The position numbers and the translations under genes were made by a program. Source: Diospyros lotus (lineage: Eukaryota > Streptophyta > Magnoliopsida > Ericales > Ebenaceae). From it: a DNA stretch of 64,000 nt. Below, one piece after another: positions 50,201 through 62,200 of the stretch (position 1 is the first letter of the stretch; each line of letters opens with the position of its first letter). The stretch lies in contig NC_068339.1 of the NCBI RefSeq assembly GCF_014633365.1, positions 15,833,925 to 15,897,924 of the forward strand, written 5' to 3'. The notes beneath the pieces were generated by a model, which was given only the letters and a program-made list of their open reading frames with translations, was not told the origin of the DNA and ran no database searches.

Positions 50201-53200
50201 TTGACATCGGTATCACCTGTCTTATCTGGACTTATCTCCAGGTTAGACAGATTGGTTGGCTGAAGAGTAGCAGCCTTAGGTCTTCTGGAATAGACTTTTA
50301 GAGGTTTAGTCAGGTCTTGATTGCCCTTGCTCGATTTTGGTCTCCTCTTTCTTCCCCCCTTGACAATATAGGAATGGGAGATGGATGCTGGAGAATTGGT
50401 AGGGCTCGGCTAATGAGCTTCAGTGGAGGGAAGTAGGCTAGTAAGGGGATTGAGAGGTATTGAGATGACTGTACTCTAATTGTTTACTGGATTTTCATTC
50501 GAAGTGGTATTGTGGAAGAAAGGTTGATTCTCGAGAAAGGAGATATCCCAAGAAATGATGAACTTGCAGGTTGTCAGGTTGTAGCACTTATAGCCTTGTT
50601 GAGTAGGAGAGTATCCTACGAACACACATTTGAGTGCTTTTGGGTCAAGCTTGGATGGATTTAACTTGTTTTGGTGTACGAAGGAGGTACACCCGAAGAC
50701 CTTAGGAGAAAGAGTGTTTAAGGCCCTAGAATAGTGAGAGAAAGCTTCAAGAAAAACATGTAAGTAAGGGAGTTTTAAAGTTCAAGGTCTTTGAAGGGAG
50801 ATGATTTATGAGATAAGATGCTATAAGAACAACCTCTCCCTAATAAAAATTTGGTACTGATTGGGTGAACATAAGAGCCCTAGTTGTCTCAAGTGCGTGC
50901 CGATTCTTCTTCTCGGCTACCCCATTTTATTGAGGGTTGTATGGACAAGAGCTTTGGTGAACAATACCATCCTCATTTAGATAATGATTAAAGTCATTTG
51001 AGAAGTATTCTCGACCGTTGTCACTTATTAAAATATAAATGGAAGCTTGGAAAACATTTTTGACCATGAGATGAAACCTCTTGAAAACCATATAGGTTTC
51101 AGATTTGTCCTTCATGAGGAAGACCTAGCAAACTCGTGTGTGAAAATCAATAAAGGTGATGAACCACCGAGTGTTTGTTAGACTTGGAAGTCTGGCTGGT
51201 CCCCAAATGTCACTATGGACTAAATGAAATGGCTTACATGGTTTGTAGGAGTGTTTCAGATGAGTGCTCTTTGTTTGTTTTGCAAGAATGCATTGTTCAC
51301 AATGGAAATCCTGAATTTTATTGAATGGTACAAGACTAAGATATTCATAGTGCCCTAATCTTTAATGCCATAACATTAAATCAAATTCTAAAATTGCAGC
51401 CAAAGAGGATTGAACAAATGACCTAAACTATTTTTGGTGATCAAGTTTCGAGATTTGATATAGACCTCCCTTCTCTTTAGCTTTGCCAATTGTCCTCCCT
51501 GAAGATTTGTCCTAAAAAACACATGGGAAGAAGAGAATATCATTGAACAATCTTTATCCTGAGTAATCTTGCTTATTGACAGCAAGTTACATCTCAAATT
51601 TGGCACATAAAGAACTGATTCTATCTTAGTTCCATCAGCCATAAATACAGTAATATTCTTATCACAAGATTTAAAATTGGATAGAATTTCAAGATCACCT
51701 GTCATGTGATCTGATGCTCCAGTATCTATAATTCAAGCCTTTGTAGACAGCCTTTTGGAGAATAAAGAGTGATTGATCTTACTTTGTTTAGCCAAGGATA
51801 CCACTTGATTGCTATTGCTGTTCGTACTTTCGGTTGTCTTATGCACCTTGGTTTGATTCAGCAACTGCTGGAGGAGTTCTAGTTGATCTGGGGTTAAATA
51901 TACTAGTGCTGAATTCCCTTTTTTCAGATTCCACCATACAGGTAGATTGCACTCCCTTTCGTTGTTTCCTTGGTTTCCAATTGGCTAGTTTTCCGTGCAA
52001 CTTCTAGCAGGTGTCCCTAGTGTGATAGAGCTTGTTACAATGGTCACACCATTGCCTATCTCGTTGCATCTCTCCCTTAGCTATGATAGATGATCGGCCA
52101 CGAGTTATGTTTAAGGTAGAACTTTGTAACATTCCTTCGTTTGCTGAACCCCACTAAGTAGCATCACCTTCTTTCTACTCTCCTCCCTTCTTACCTCTGC
52201 AAACACTTCTTTTATAGAGGGAAAGGGCTTAGTCCCAAACAATCGTCCTCTTACCTCATCCAAATCTGAATTTAGATCACGTAAGAAGTCAAATATCTTT
52301 TCTTTCTCCACCATCTTGTTATACTTTCTCCCATTAGCCGAGCATTCCCATGTGATCTCATGGAAGAGATTCATCTCTTGCCATAATTGAATCAAGGTAT
52401 TGTAATGCTCAATTACCATATTGTTACCTTGCTTTGTTGATCGAATGGTGGATCGAACTTGGAAGCTTTGAGCGGTTTTCTCATGAGCTGAACAGATCTC
52501 TCGAACCGCATTCCAAATATCGCTTGTCGTTTTGTAGAAGGGGTAAATTCTTCCTACCTTCGGTTCCATTGAATTTACTAGCCATGCCATGACAATGGCA
52601 TTCTCAGCTTCCCATACTCCATATGCTACTGAATCTTGGCTAGGTTTTATGGTTTCTCCGGTTAGATAACCTACTTTCCCTTTTCCTTTAATCACAAGCA
52701 TAACTGATTGGGACCACTCTGAAAAGTTGGTTCCATTGTGCTTGTGTAAAGTAATTTGTAGGGAAGATCCATCGAAGGCTGCGAGAGGATGTGAAGAAGT
52801 TGCCGGGACTGGACTGCTCTTTGGTGGAAGAGAGATAGAAGTTCCCGTACTGGCTGTTGAATCATCAGCCATGACGCAAGTTAAAGATTTACAATTAGAA
52901 CTTTGAATAATCGTTGGCCACAGAAACTTGGAACCGAGCTCTGATACTATGAAGAAATTCAGTAGATCAATGAAAACTACCTTGTCTTTCCTCCATTTGC
53001 AGCTAGAATTAAATACACAAGTCTCTTAGTTCGATACAAACTTATCTTCTAATTTACAGCTACTAGATAAACTCCTAAATTCTAGTACAAGATTACAAGA
53101 TAAAATAACTTTAACTAATCTACAAATAATATACAAAATATACAGGATTAACTCATACATCAGTTTGTCCTCTCATCTCATCCACGGAATATCTCCTTAA

Positions 53201-56200
53201 TCCTTTAGGATTGGCCACATCTTTATCCTCCAACATTATTAGATCAGTATCTTGAATTATTGTATTGTCATCATGAAACCATGACAGGAATATTGCCCAT
53301 GAACCAAAATCATTTTGAAAGCTGATCTAATAATACCAAGTTGAGGAATATTGCCCACACTAACATGAGTTGAGAAATATTTTTAATTAGTGTCTTAAAA
53401 AAGAGCCAGACAGGGGGAGGGAAATGAACCCATGAAACAACTTGGTATGGTATTATTAGATCATTATCTGGAATTAAAATCCTACTGTTTTATGATTTAA
53501 AACATGTCAAAAATTTAAATTATGTCTTTGGCAACTAATTGATGACAAAGCTAAATGGCGTAAATTTTAACTGTGCAATTTGAACAGAAAACAAATAAAA
53601 TGTAGTTTTTTATTTAATTCATGGCTTGGTATTAAGAATTGAGATGAATAGTGTCATACTCTTGCATAATAAAAAGTGAAGGGTGCGGTTCTCATAAAGT
53701 TGAAATCAAATTAATATCAGGAGTTTAGTAGTTGGTTGCCTGAAATTTGTAAAATTATGGACTTGCAACAAGAATTTAGATGATGGTGGTTATCATGTTT
53801 GTTGTTTTTGAGTAAATCAACCGTACTGTAAATCAACTCATTCTCCTTCACATTCTTTGTTTCTGATGTCATCCTTATCATCTAGACTACCATGGTTGAA
53901 ATTTTCCTCTTGATCTATTGAGCTTTGGGATTTTTTATCTGTTAACTCAGCATACAAGGTCAGTTTGAGGGCTTCTACAATGTGAACTGTGGGTTTTTTA
54001 ATTTTTGAGAGAATGGGGTGGCGAGTTTTTCCTTCTTGCACCATTGGCATGCTCATTGGTCTTGATGACATTAAATGATGTCCGTTTATCTGGTGAATAT
54101 AAAAACTTGATGGAGATATAATTTTAAAATGTATATAGTTAGAGCAATGTTGCTCAAAAAGTCAGTTTTTTTAATAAAGGCAATTTTGACAAGGATTAGG
54201 AATTTTTTAAAAAGTCAGTTTTTTCAGGTTTACAAGGTCAACTCTACACAGTTGATATAAGCGGCACTCTTTAGCACTTATGGCCTTTTAACAATCGTAT
54301 TAGCTTTTGCAATTGCCTGATGATAAATGCTGGATAAAATAAAACAGTAATATCCATATTGATCCGTACCTACAATGAGGGTGTTTGCTTGCCGTTCTTA
54401 TAGTTCAACATTTGTGATGTTTCTATTATGGTCAAATTTGTGGTTTACCTTCCACACTTGGAAAGTATATATCTATAAATGGTGATTATAGTGATTATTG
54501 GATATACCATGTTTTATTGTTCCCACAAACTTGGATTTGTGTAATAGTTGCCTTGGTTCTTTATTGTCTGGCTATATCTGTCCTAACTTTTTTCTCGTGC
54601 CTGTTTCTATCATTTTCTCTTCTCTGAAGCTATAAGTGATTACAAGCAATCCCTTCAGTTCCAAAATTTAAATGAGGAGAAGGACAATATACATTTGGAG
54701 GTTTGTGTGTTTCAAATTTTATTAAATCATATAATGTCTAATTGTCTTGTTTTTTAACGTATCCAACTGTAAATTGACAGTAATCATGAAACAGGTCATT
54801 AGAGGTGGTAGAAGATTGCTGGTATCGATATTTGATATAGTTGTTGGTGATGTTGTGCCCCTCAAAATTGGCGATCAGGTGAATTTTAATTTTTTGCTTT
54901 TCTATGATTACATAGCGGCCTTTCTGTTTACTGAATTCAACATGTCAAATATTCTCTCAGGTCCCAGCTGATGGGATTCTAATTTCTGGTTATTCTCTTG
55001 CAATTGATGAATCAAGCATGACAGGGGAGAGCGAAATTGTAAGCTGGGCCTATTATGTATTGTTTTATGGTGGTTCTAATTTTAATTCATTCATTTTACA
55101 TTTATTATTCACGATTCCAGGTTCACAAGAGCTCAAAAGCTCCATTTCTCATGTCAGGGTGCAAAGTAGCTGATGGTTATGGAACTATGCTGGTAAAATG
55201 TCAATACTATTTTCCTCTTTTACTCAACATTTCTTTCAAACTGCATGGTTCTGGTTGTATAACTTGAATCCATGTAAGATTGAAAGTTATTGTTATTGCA
55301 AATTGGAATGATTATGTGAAAAATGAAGTGTGGAACCATTAGCCTGCATTTGTTCAAATTGCTGTTGGCAAAATGGTGTCTTCTCTCTTTTTGTTGATCC
55401 CACTTATCCTTATGTCTATTATCCTTTAATGTCTAGTATTATTTGATTAATTGTGGAAGAAGTTAAAAATATATTTAACCTTCTTTATTTATAGGAAATT
55501 AAGTTCGGCAAAAAATACATTTGTTTTGAATTGAATTTTAATTTTTTTTTATTATTATATGCTTATGAAAATACAAAAAGGATAACCACAGAAAGAACAT
55601 TTATTATGTTCATATGGGAAAAAAAAGAACAAAAAACTGAGTTGTACCTCTTTTTGGGCTTGGCAAAAATGGCTTACTTGTACGTTTTCATATTGATATA
55701 TAGATATTGATTTCTCTTCTTGTAACGCTGTGATACTTTCCTCTTAAGATAAGATTTTAGTTATTAAAGATGTATTTACAAACCTTTTAATTACTTAGAA
55801 GGACATCAACTTTGGAGAGGAAGTCAAATTAATGAGAAAAAATCTACTATTTAAGATGATTTAGGAAAGAAAAAGAAAACGAGGAAAAGCCATGAGTTGT
55901 AATGGTAATAGTTGCCTCCCTTTAGGTATGTATGTAGATGTTGTCATGTTATTCCAGTTTTTTGTTTCACATATTTGACAATTTTTTCATTTCTCTGTAT
56001 AAAATATTTTATTTGCTAATAAAATGGACCTGCGATTGGCAAGACTTATTTCTTTATGAACAAATACCGTAGGAGAACTCAACTTTTCTCCCTTAATCTT
56101 CCATTAGCTAGTGTTAAAACTTACATACAGAAAATTCCTAAAAATCTCCTAGATATTCTCCTAATTTACAGCAGTGATAGTCTTTATCTAGTGTACAACA

Positions 56201-59200
56201 CAAACTTAAATTAAATAAGAATATTATCTTGAATAAAATCTGCATTATCTCGGGTCTTCTCCTTCTTGAACAAGGAGTCTTTCCAACACCCTCCCCCTCA
56301 AGCTGGTGAATAAATGTCTATCATTCCGAACTTGTCTCTTTTTACTTCAAATCCTTGTTTCTGCATTGCCTTGGTCAAGATATCTGCCTCTTGATCTTCA
56401 GTAGGAACATAAGTTAATCTTATATCCTACTTCTATCTCTTCCCTGACAAAATAACTTGTCAATTCTCATATGCTTCATCCAGTCATGCTGTACTGATTT
56501 ACTTATAACTGATTTACTATCGCTATAAAGTATTTTTGGTGCTGTGATTGGCATGTCCATATCCTTCATCAACCTTTCTAACAAAATTATCTCACAAATG
56601 CACTGTGCAGTGGCTCGATACTTGGCCTCGACACTGCTATGTGAAACAACTTGTTGCTTTTTGCTTCTTCACGTGACTAGGTTTCCCCATAGTTTTGTGT
56701 AATACCCTGCTGTGGATTTGCTATCTTCAACAAATCCTGCTCAATTTGCATCTGAATAGCTCTTTATTCCTTTTTCACTACTTTTCTTAAACAACAATCC
56801 TTTCCCAGGTGTGCCATTCTTTTCTAGAGCATGCATTTCCTCCATTACAGCCTTCCTCTATTTTCCCTCCTATAAAGCATGATAAATATCCTTAGGAATA
56901 TTCACATTATCAATGTTGATAGTAAAGGCCCTGAATTGTGCGGGCAATTTGAAGTATCCTAGGAAATTGGTGATAGGATGCTCAATACAAGATCTGGTCC
57001 CTTTTGTCAAAGCAATAGGAATATCAAGATCTGATTTCTGCTCCCTGCTTGTCTCCTGCTCACTGTTAATACCTTCATTATTCCTCTCGGTAATTTCAAG
57101 ACTTCTCCAAGATTCAGATAGGTTAGCAGGCTGAGAATCAAGAGTTCTTCTTGAGTAAACCTTTAGAGGTGGTTTACTTTGGGGCTGATCATCCTCCTTA
57201 TTTTTGGTTTCTTTATTTTCTCCCCATTTATAGGTTTGAGGTGAAGGAATAGGGTCTGGACAAGGTTTAGATGTGGTTTGAGAGGATTCTTTGTCATGAA
57301 TAGGTGTAAGGACAGTAGGAGACAAATCTGGAATAGGTATCAATGGGTCCCAATGAGGTGTTGTTTTAGTGAAATTCTGCTGGGAGTTGTCATGGAAGAA
57401 TGACTTATTCTCAAGGAATGAAACATCACAAGAAACAATAAATTTTTGGGTACTAGGATCGTAGCATTTATACCCTTTTTGGTTAGGTGAGTACCCCACA
57501 AATACACACCGGGTAGACGTGGGATCCAACTTCGACAATGTTGGCACATTGTTGTGAACAAAAACAATGTAGCCAAACACTTGAGGAGTAAGGGAGTTTA
57601 GGACACTATTATGATGAGGAAAAGTTTCAAGAAGTACATCTAAGGGAGTTGTAAACTTTAGAGTCTGAGGGAAGCCTATTAATGAGATATGCAGCTGTTA
57701 ATACTGCTTCTCCCCAATGGGAATTTGGAACGAAATGGGTAAACATAAGGGCTCTTGCTATCTCAAGAAAATGACGATTCTTTCTCTCGGCTATCCCATT
57801 TTGTTGAGGGGTATGTGGGCACGAGCTATGGTGAATGATACCATGCTCGCTTAGGTATGTTAGAATTATTAGTATATATATTATAATTGTTATATGTGTG
57901 TTTTATTTGTAATTTGATTAAGCCCATAGGTTTAAGGTCCATTATGCTTATTATAAATAACAAACTAAGAGAGCCTACTCTTTTAGGTTTTTTCTTTCCT
58001 AATTATTTTCTCACATGGTATTAGAGTCACCGGTGGGACAAAAACCCTAGCCGTTGCCGGGTATTGTTTTCCAGCAACTTTTAAACCCTAACCGTCATTG
58101 CCCATACCGAAACCCCACTGTCCGGCCACAACCTTGCCACACCACCACCACCTTGGGGTTCCCCGCCTCTAGATTGACCAATCGTCGAAGAATCGCCTCC
58201 GCTGGACTAGCCATGCGCCTCCACGCACCGCTGCCACGTGCTGCCTCCACCACCATGCGTCGGCATGTGACAATGCGTCTGTCGGTCTTCTTTCTCCGGA
58301 TTCTCTAGATTTGATTGCCGCCGACCCTAAAGCTACTTCTGGTGTCAAAGTCCTCGCCATGTTTGACTTCAGTGACTCGATTTTTGCCAGTGTTGCTCCC
58401 GCTTCGGTTTTTGCCATTGCCCTACTGCCTCTCAATCCTTTGCTGTCTCCAATCTTGGGACAACCAATATTACCACTATCAAGTTGATCGGGTCTGCCAA
58501 TTATCTCTCATGGGCAGCCTCTTTCAAAATGTGATTCAAAGGGCAAGGTCAAGCAGATTATCTTACCATGAAGGCTGAAAGTGTGCTAGAAGCTAATCGG
58601 GCGAGATGAGAACAAGTTGATGCCTAGTCATGTAGAGCCTCCTATGGCAGTCTATTGATTCATCCATCATGTAGCTCTTTCGCCCCTCGAAACTTGTGTT
58701 GATGTGTGGAAGGAAGCTGAAGAGTGTTGCACTTGACATCTTAGAAGAAATTGATATGGTGAATTGCAAACCAGTTGACACCCCAATGGATCCAAATGTT
58801 CGACTCTTGCCAGGACATGAGGGCTTTATTCAGATCCTGGAAGGTATAGGAGATGTCACGGCACACTCGTGAAGGCCACTGCTCCTAGCTCAGATTGAAT
58901 TAGGAGCGGGGTTCGACTAACACAAAATGGAACAGAGCAAGGGAGGGAGAGAACGAGAATGTAGAATGAGCAGTGTTCAAAAACGCGCTAGGCGCTAGTC
59001 GGGCGCCAGGCTGGGGCCTAGCGCCTAGGTGGGGCTTAGGGGGGGCCTAGGCAGCGACTAGGAAAAATGATTTTTTTTTTTTTTCTAAAACTTTTTGATG
59101 TAATTTGATATTATTTTCAGGTAAATCAAAGTTGAAAAGACAAGTGAAATAATGGAACTAAGACTCAGAAAATAAACTATTATATTAGTTATAAGTTCAA

Positions 59201-62200
59201 GAAGGTAGAAGCAGCAATAATACAACATAAACCATATCCGAAGAATCTAAGTCTAACTATCTAATTAGTCTTCTTCCTCTCCATATTCTTCCAATACACG
59301 ATCTTCATCGAACTCAAAATCAAATTCATTGATTTCTTGCTCATCTTCTTCTTCTGATTGAAAATTATCTTCATGAAGCTCTCTCATCCTAGAACTTCTT
59401 AGAGCTTGAAGCATCTCGTCTGCTCCCGATGCTTCACCAACCACTTCCCAAGTGAGCCCCGTACCAGGCTCAACGACCAACAGGTGAGGTCGACAGCAAG
59501 GTCGGCAGCAACGAGAGAGCAAGACCAAGAGAAGAGATCAATGGCGGCGGTGAACAACCAAGAGGAGATCAAAGGCGAGAGAGAGAGAGGGGAGCCGCGA
59601 TGAACACAACCAGAGAGAGAAAGGGAAAGGGGATCGGGAAATAGAGAAAGGGAGGGGGAAATAAGGTTGGCCCAAGACGCGCACGACCTAGGAGGCCCAG
59701 GTCGTGCACGACCCAGGCGGCCGCCCAGGCTGTTAGGCGTCGCCTGGTCCGCCTAGGCGGCGCCGCGGCCCGATTAATCGGCAATGGCGCATAGGGCTAC
59801 CGAGTAGCCCTAAATTGCTGCGGCCGGTTGCCGCTCAGCGCCTAGGCCGAATTTTCAAACCCTGAGAGAGAGAGAGTTAAGAATGAGAGAGGAGAAGCAA
59901 TTTTGATATTCTCATTGATGCTTCTTACTCAACGGTGGGGACTGCTACAGCAGATTCCCTCCTCTATGCAGTTATAACCGCTCCTTGTCCTATTCTAATT
60001 CCCTCCACGTGGGGAATCTTCGAGCTAATATAACTAAGGCAATTACAACAAGGAAATTAACAGAATTACAGCAATTGGAAATAACGAAAGTAAACAAAAA
60101 AATAAACCAAGATTCGTAGCTACAAATTGTATCTGTCTTAGGTCCCTTTCCGTGACAGGAGACTGGTAGGCAAGTTGAACTATCTCATAGTCACTCGTCC
60201 TGACATTGCTTTTGTTGTGAGTGTAGTTAGCCAGTTCCTCTGTTTTTCATGTGATTCTCACTGTTATGCAGTTATTCGGATTCTGAGATATATCAAAAGA
60301 GCGCCAGGTAAAGGGTTACTCTATGAGGATAAGAGTCGCACAGATATTTGTTGTGATGCAGATGCAGATTGGGCAGGATCTCCTTCTAATCGTTGGTCAA
60401 CTTCTGGGTATTGTGTTTTTGTGGGAGGAAATTTGCTACACTCCCTTTTACAGCTTTCATCGTATAAGCTGATTGTACTTCTTTTCTTTGATTTCTTGGT
60501 TTCCACCTAGCTGGCTTTCCATGGATTTTCCAACATGTATCCTTGGTATGGTATGGCCGATTGCAGTATTCACACTATTGTTTTTCTTTGGGGTTCTCTC
60601 CTTTAGTTGCAGCGTATGGCTTTCCTCGAAAACTACTTAGGGCTGAGGCTAAAGAATATACCTCATTGTTGGACTGCCCTAAGCCTGAGAACATCACCTT
60701 CTTTCGGCTCTCTTCCCTTTTAACCTCTGCAAGTACTTCTCTCATTGTTTGGAAAGGTTTTGTTGCCAACAATCTGCCTCTAATCTCATCTAGATCTGAG
60801 TTTAGACCATGTAGGAAGTCAAAACACTCTCTCATTCTCTACCATCTTCTCATATTTTGTACTATCTGCAGCATACTCCTATTTAATCTCATGAAATAAA
60901 TCACTTTCTTATCATAACTTGGTTAAGGTATTAAAATACTCGGTGACTGAGTTTGTACCTCGCTTGGTTGTTCGTATGAATGATCTAACTTGGAATGATT
61001 GAGTTGTATTCTCCAAATCTGAGTAGACTTCTTGGACCGCTTGCCAAATCTCACAAGCCATCTTAGCTTGTTGGGCTTTACCCTTTAATTCATGCGGGCC
61101 ATGTTTTAGAGCCCAGTTACCTATATCAAGACCAGAGCCCACTCATGGGTGAAGCCCATCACCTTTAGAAATCGGCCCACCTGCTTCAGCCTCCAACGGT
61201 CTCCTTCTCCCTTCCATCATGTGAAGATCCCTAGAAATCCGTCGATCACGAAGTGATTGCTCAGCACTTTGAAGCATGGACTTATGTTGGAAACGGTAAG
61301 TATTTTCTTGGTTGCCGAAGTCATCAAGTTCTGCCTCGCCAAGTTCGACATCCGTCAAAGAAGCTTTTGCCACCGTTGGCACCACCTGCCTGATGCCTTT
61401 CCAGGCTCCTAGTCGGACCATCGCCGGTGTTCTGAGTCCTCAAACGAAGAAGAGGAGCCCGAGCTTCCTTCTGGTGCTTGTCCTCCATGGTCTCGTCCCC
61501 ACTGGCACTGCCATTAATATTCTCTCCACCGAACTGATCCACCTCACCATGTAAGATTTGCATGCCGACCTTGTCTACTGCTCAAGGCAACGATCTTGCA
61601 AGTGACGAAGCTCTTGGCGACAAAGATCTAGAATCCCGATCGATCATCATGGATGTAGACTGCTCTTCCAGATCGCTTCTTCTGGGAACACCATTCATCA
61701 ATGTTGGAATGTTGCAAAAGTTGAGCTGCTTGTCCAACAGGTCACCTTCCTTAAGCATGAGCTTACTCCCATTCTCAGAGCCTTCGTTAATCATCACGAT
61801 TCCAGCTTCATTAACCTTTGCCTTGCTGGTTGGATTTCATGTATGCTCCTCGTCAGATTTGGTATTTTTTTCCAGCCCATGAGTCCTTATATCCTCCTAA
61901 GCCTCGTCATTTTCTTGACGCCCCCAGCACCTATCTGCACTAAATGGTCACCGAACATGCTAGAACTTTCCAACCGAGGCGCTAGTGCATTATTTTCCTT
62001 AACACTCATTGTTCTTTCTCTGCCCTTCTGCCCATCATCCTTCTCGGCTACCTGTTCTTTGAAACGAACAGTGGTGTGGGGTTGCTTGGTGGTTTCCCAT
62101 CACTTCGGCCAAGTGGAGGCCGTCTTTTTTCGTACGGACGTCACTGGCGAAAGCTGCCGGGCACACGCCAAAATCTCCCTCCTTTTAGAGTTCGCCACTT

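Larger units (their letters stand above)
48219..53235 (-). mobile_element. Copia element E, full length, decayed (antisense in ATPase intron)
   Basis: The LTRs are 48219-48536 (3' on the - strand) and 52950-53235 (5'). The LTR ends are TG at 48219 and 52950 and CCTCCAACA at 48536 and 53235, read on +. A perfect TTATT target duplication flanks it (48214-48218 and 53236-53240). A primer site AGTATCAGAGCTC (one base off the usual TGGTATCAGAGC) is next to the 5' LTR at about 52948, and a polypurine tract GAGGGAGGG next to the 3' LTR at about 48540. Gene order on the - strand is gag, protease, integrase, RT, RNase H. Numerous stops and frameshifts. Confidence 0.94.
58854..60157 (-). mobile_element. 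Solo LTR (TGTCACGG...CCGTGACA) with GGAGA duplication, nested in G
   Basis: The 1304-bp unit starts TGTCACGGCACAC and ends TTTCCGTGACA. The 5-bp flanks GGAGA (58849-58853 and 60158-60162) are identical, and removing the unit restores the copia reading frame of G. About 894 bases of it are a later hAT insertion, so the LTR itself is about 410 bp. The ends resemble the TGTCATGA/GTGACA ends of elements B and C. Orientation (-) is a guess from the promoter-like end. Confidence 0.87.
57858..60435 (+). mobile_element. Copia element G, internally deleted, inserted in F
   Basis: The 5' LTR is 57858-58015 (TGTTAGAATTATTAG ... TTCTCACA, 158 bp). The primer site TGGTATTAGAGTC starts at 58016. The interior has a gag start (about 58440-58715: TIKLIGSANYLSWAASFKM, then LRPSKLV-like sequence), then jumps to the end of RT (about 58727: DILEEIDMVNCKPVDTPMD) and RNase H (60175-60435). 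It is split by a solo LTR with a GGAGA duplication (58854-60157). The 3' end is lost: homology stops at GGNL (about 60435), where element F gag begins. The removed part is the end of gag through most of RT. Confidence 0.82.

Noticed and set aside
50400..50440. Second MIR169-like site or other known microRNA hairpins in the repeat-rich part
   Set aside because: Scanning by eye for CAGCCAAGGATGA and partial matches elsewhere (e.g. near 5505, 31931, 51791) gave only short chance matches without a paired arm.
53838..54071. 77-codon - strand frame inside an ATPase intron
   Set aside because: No recognisable family, antisense to the gene, and no supporting signals.
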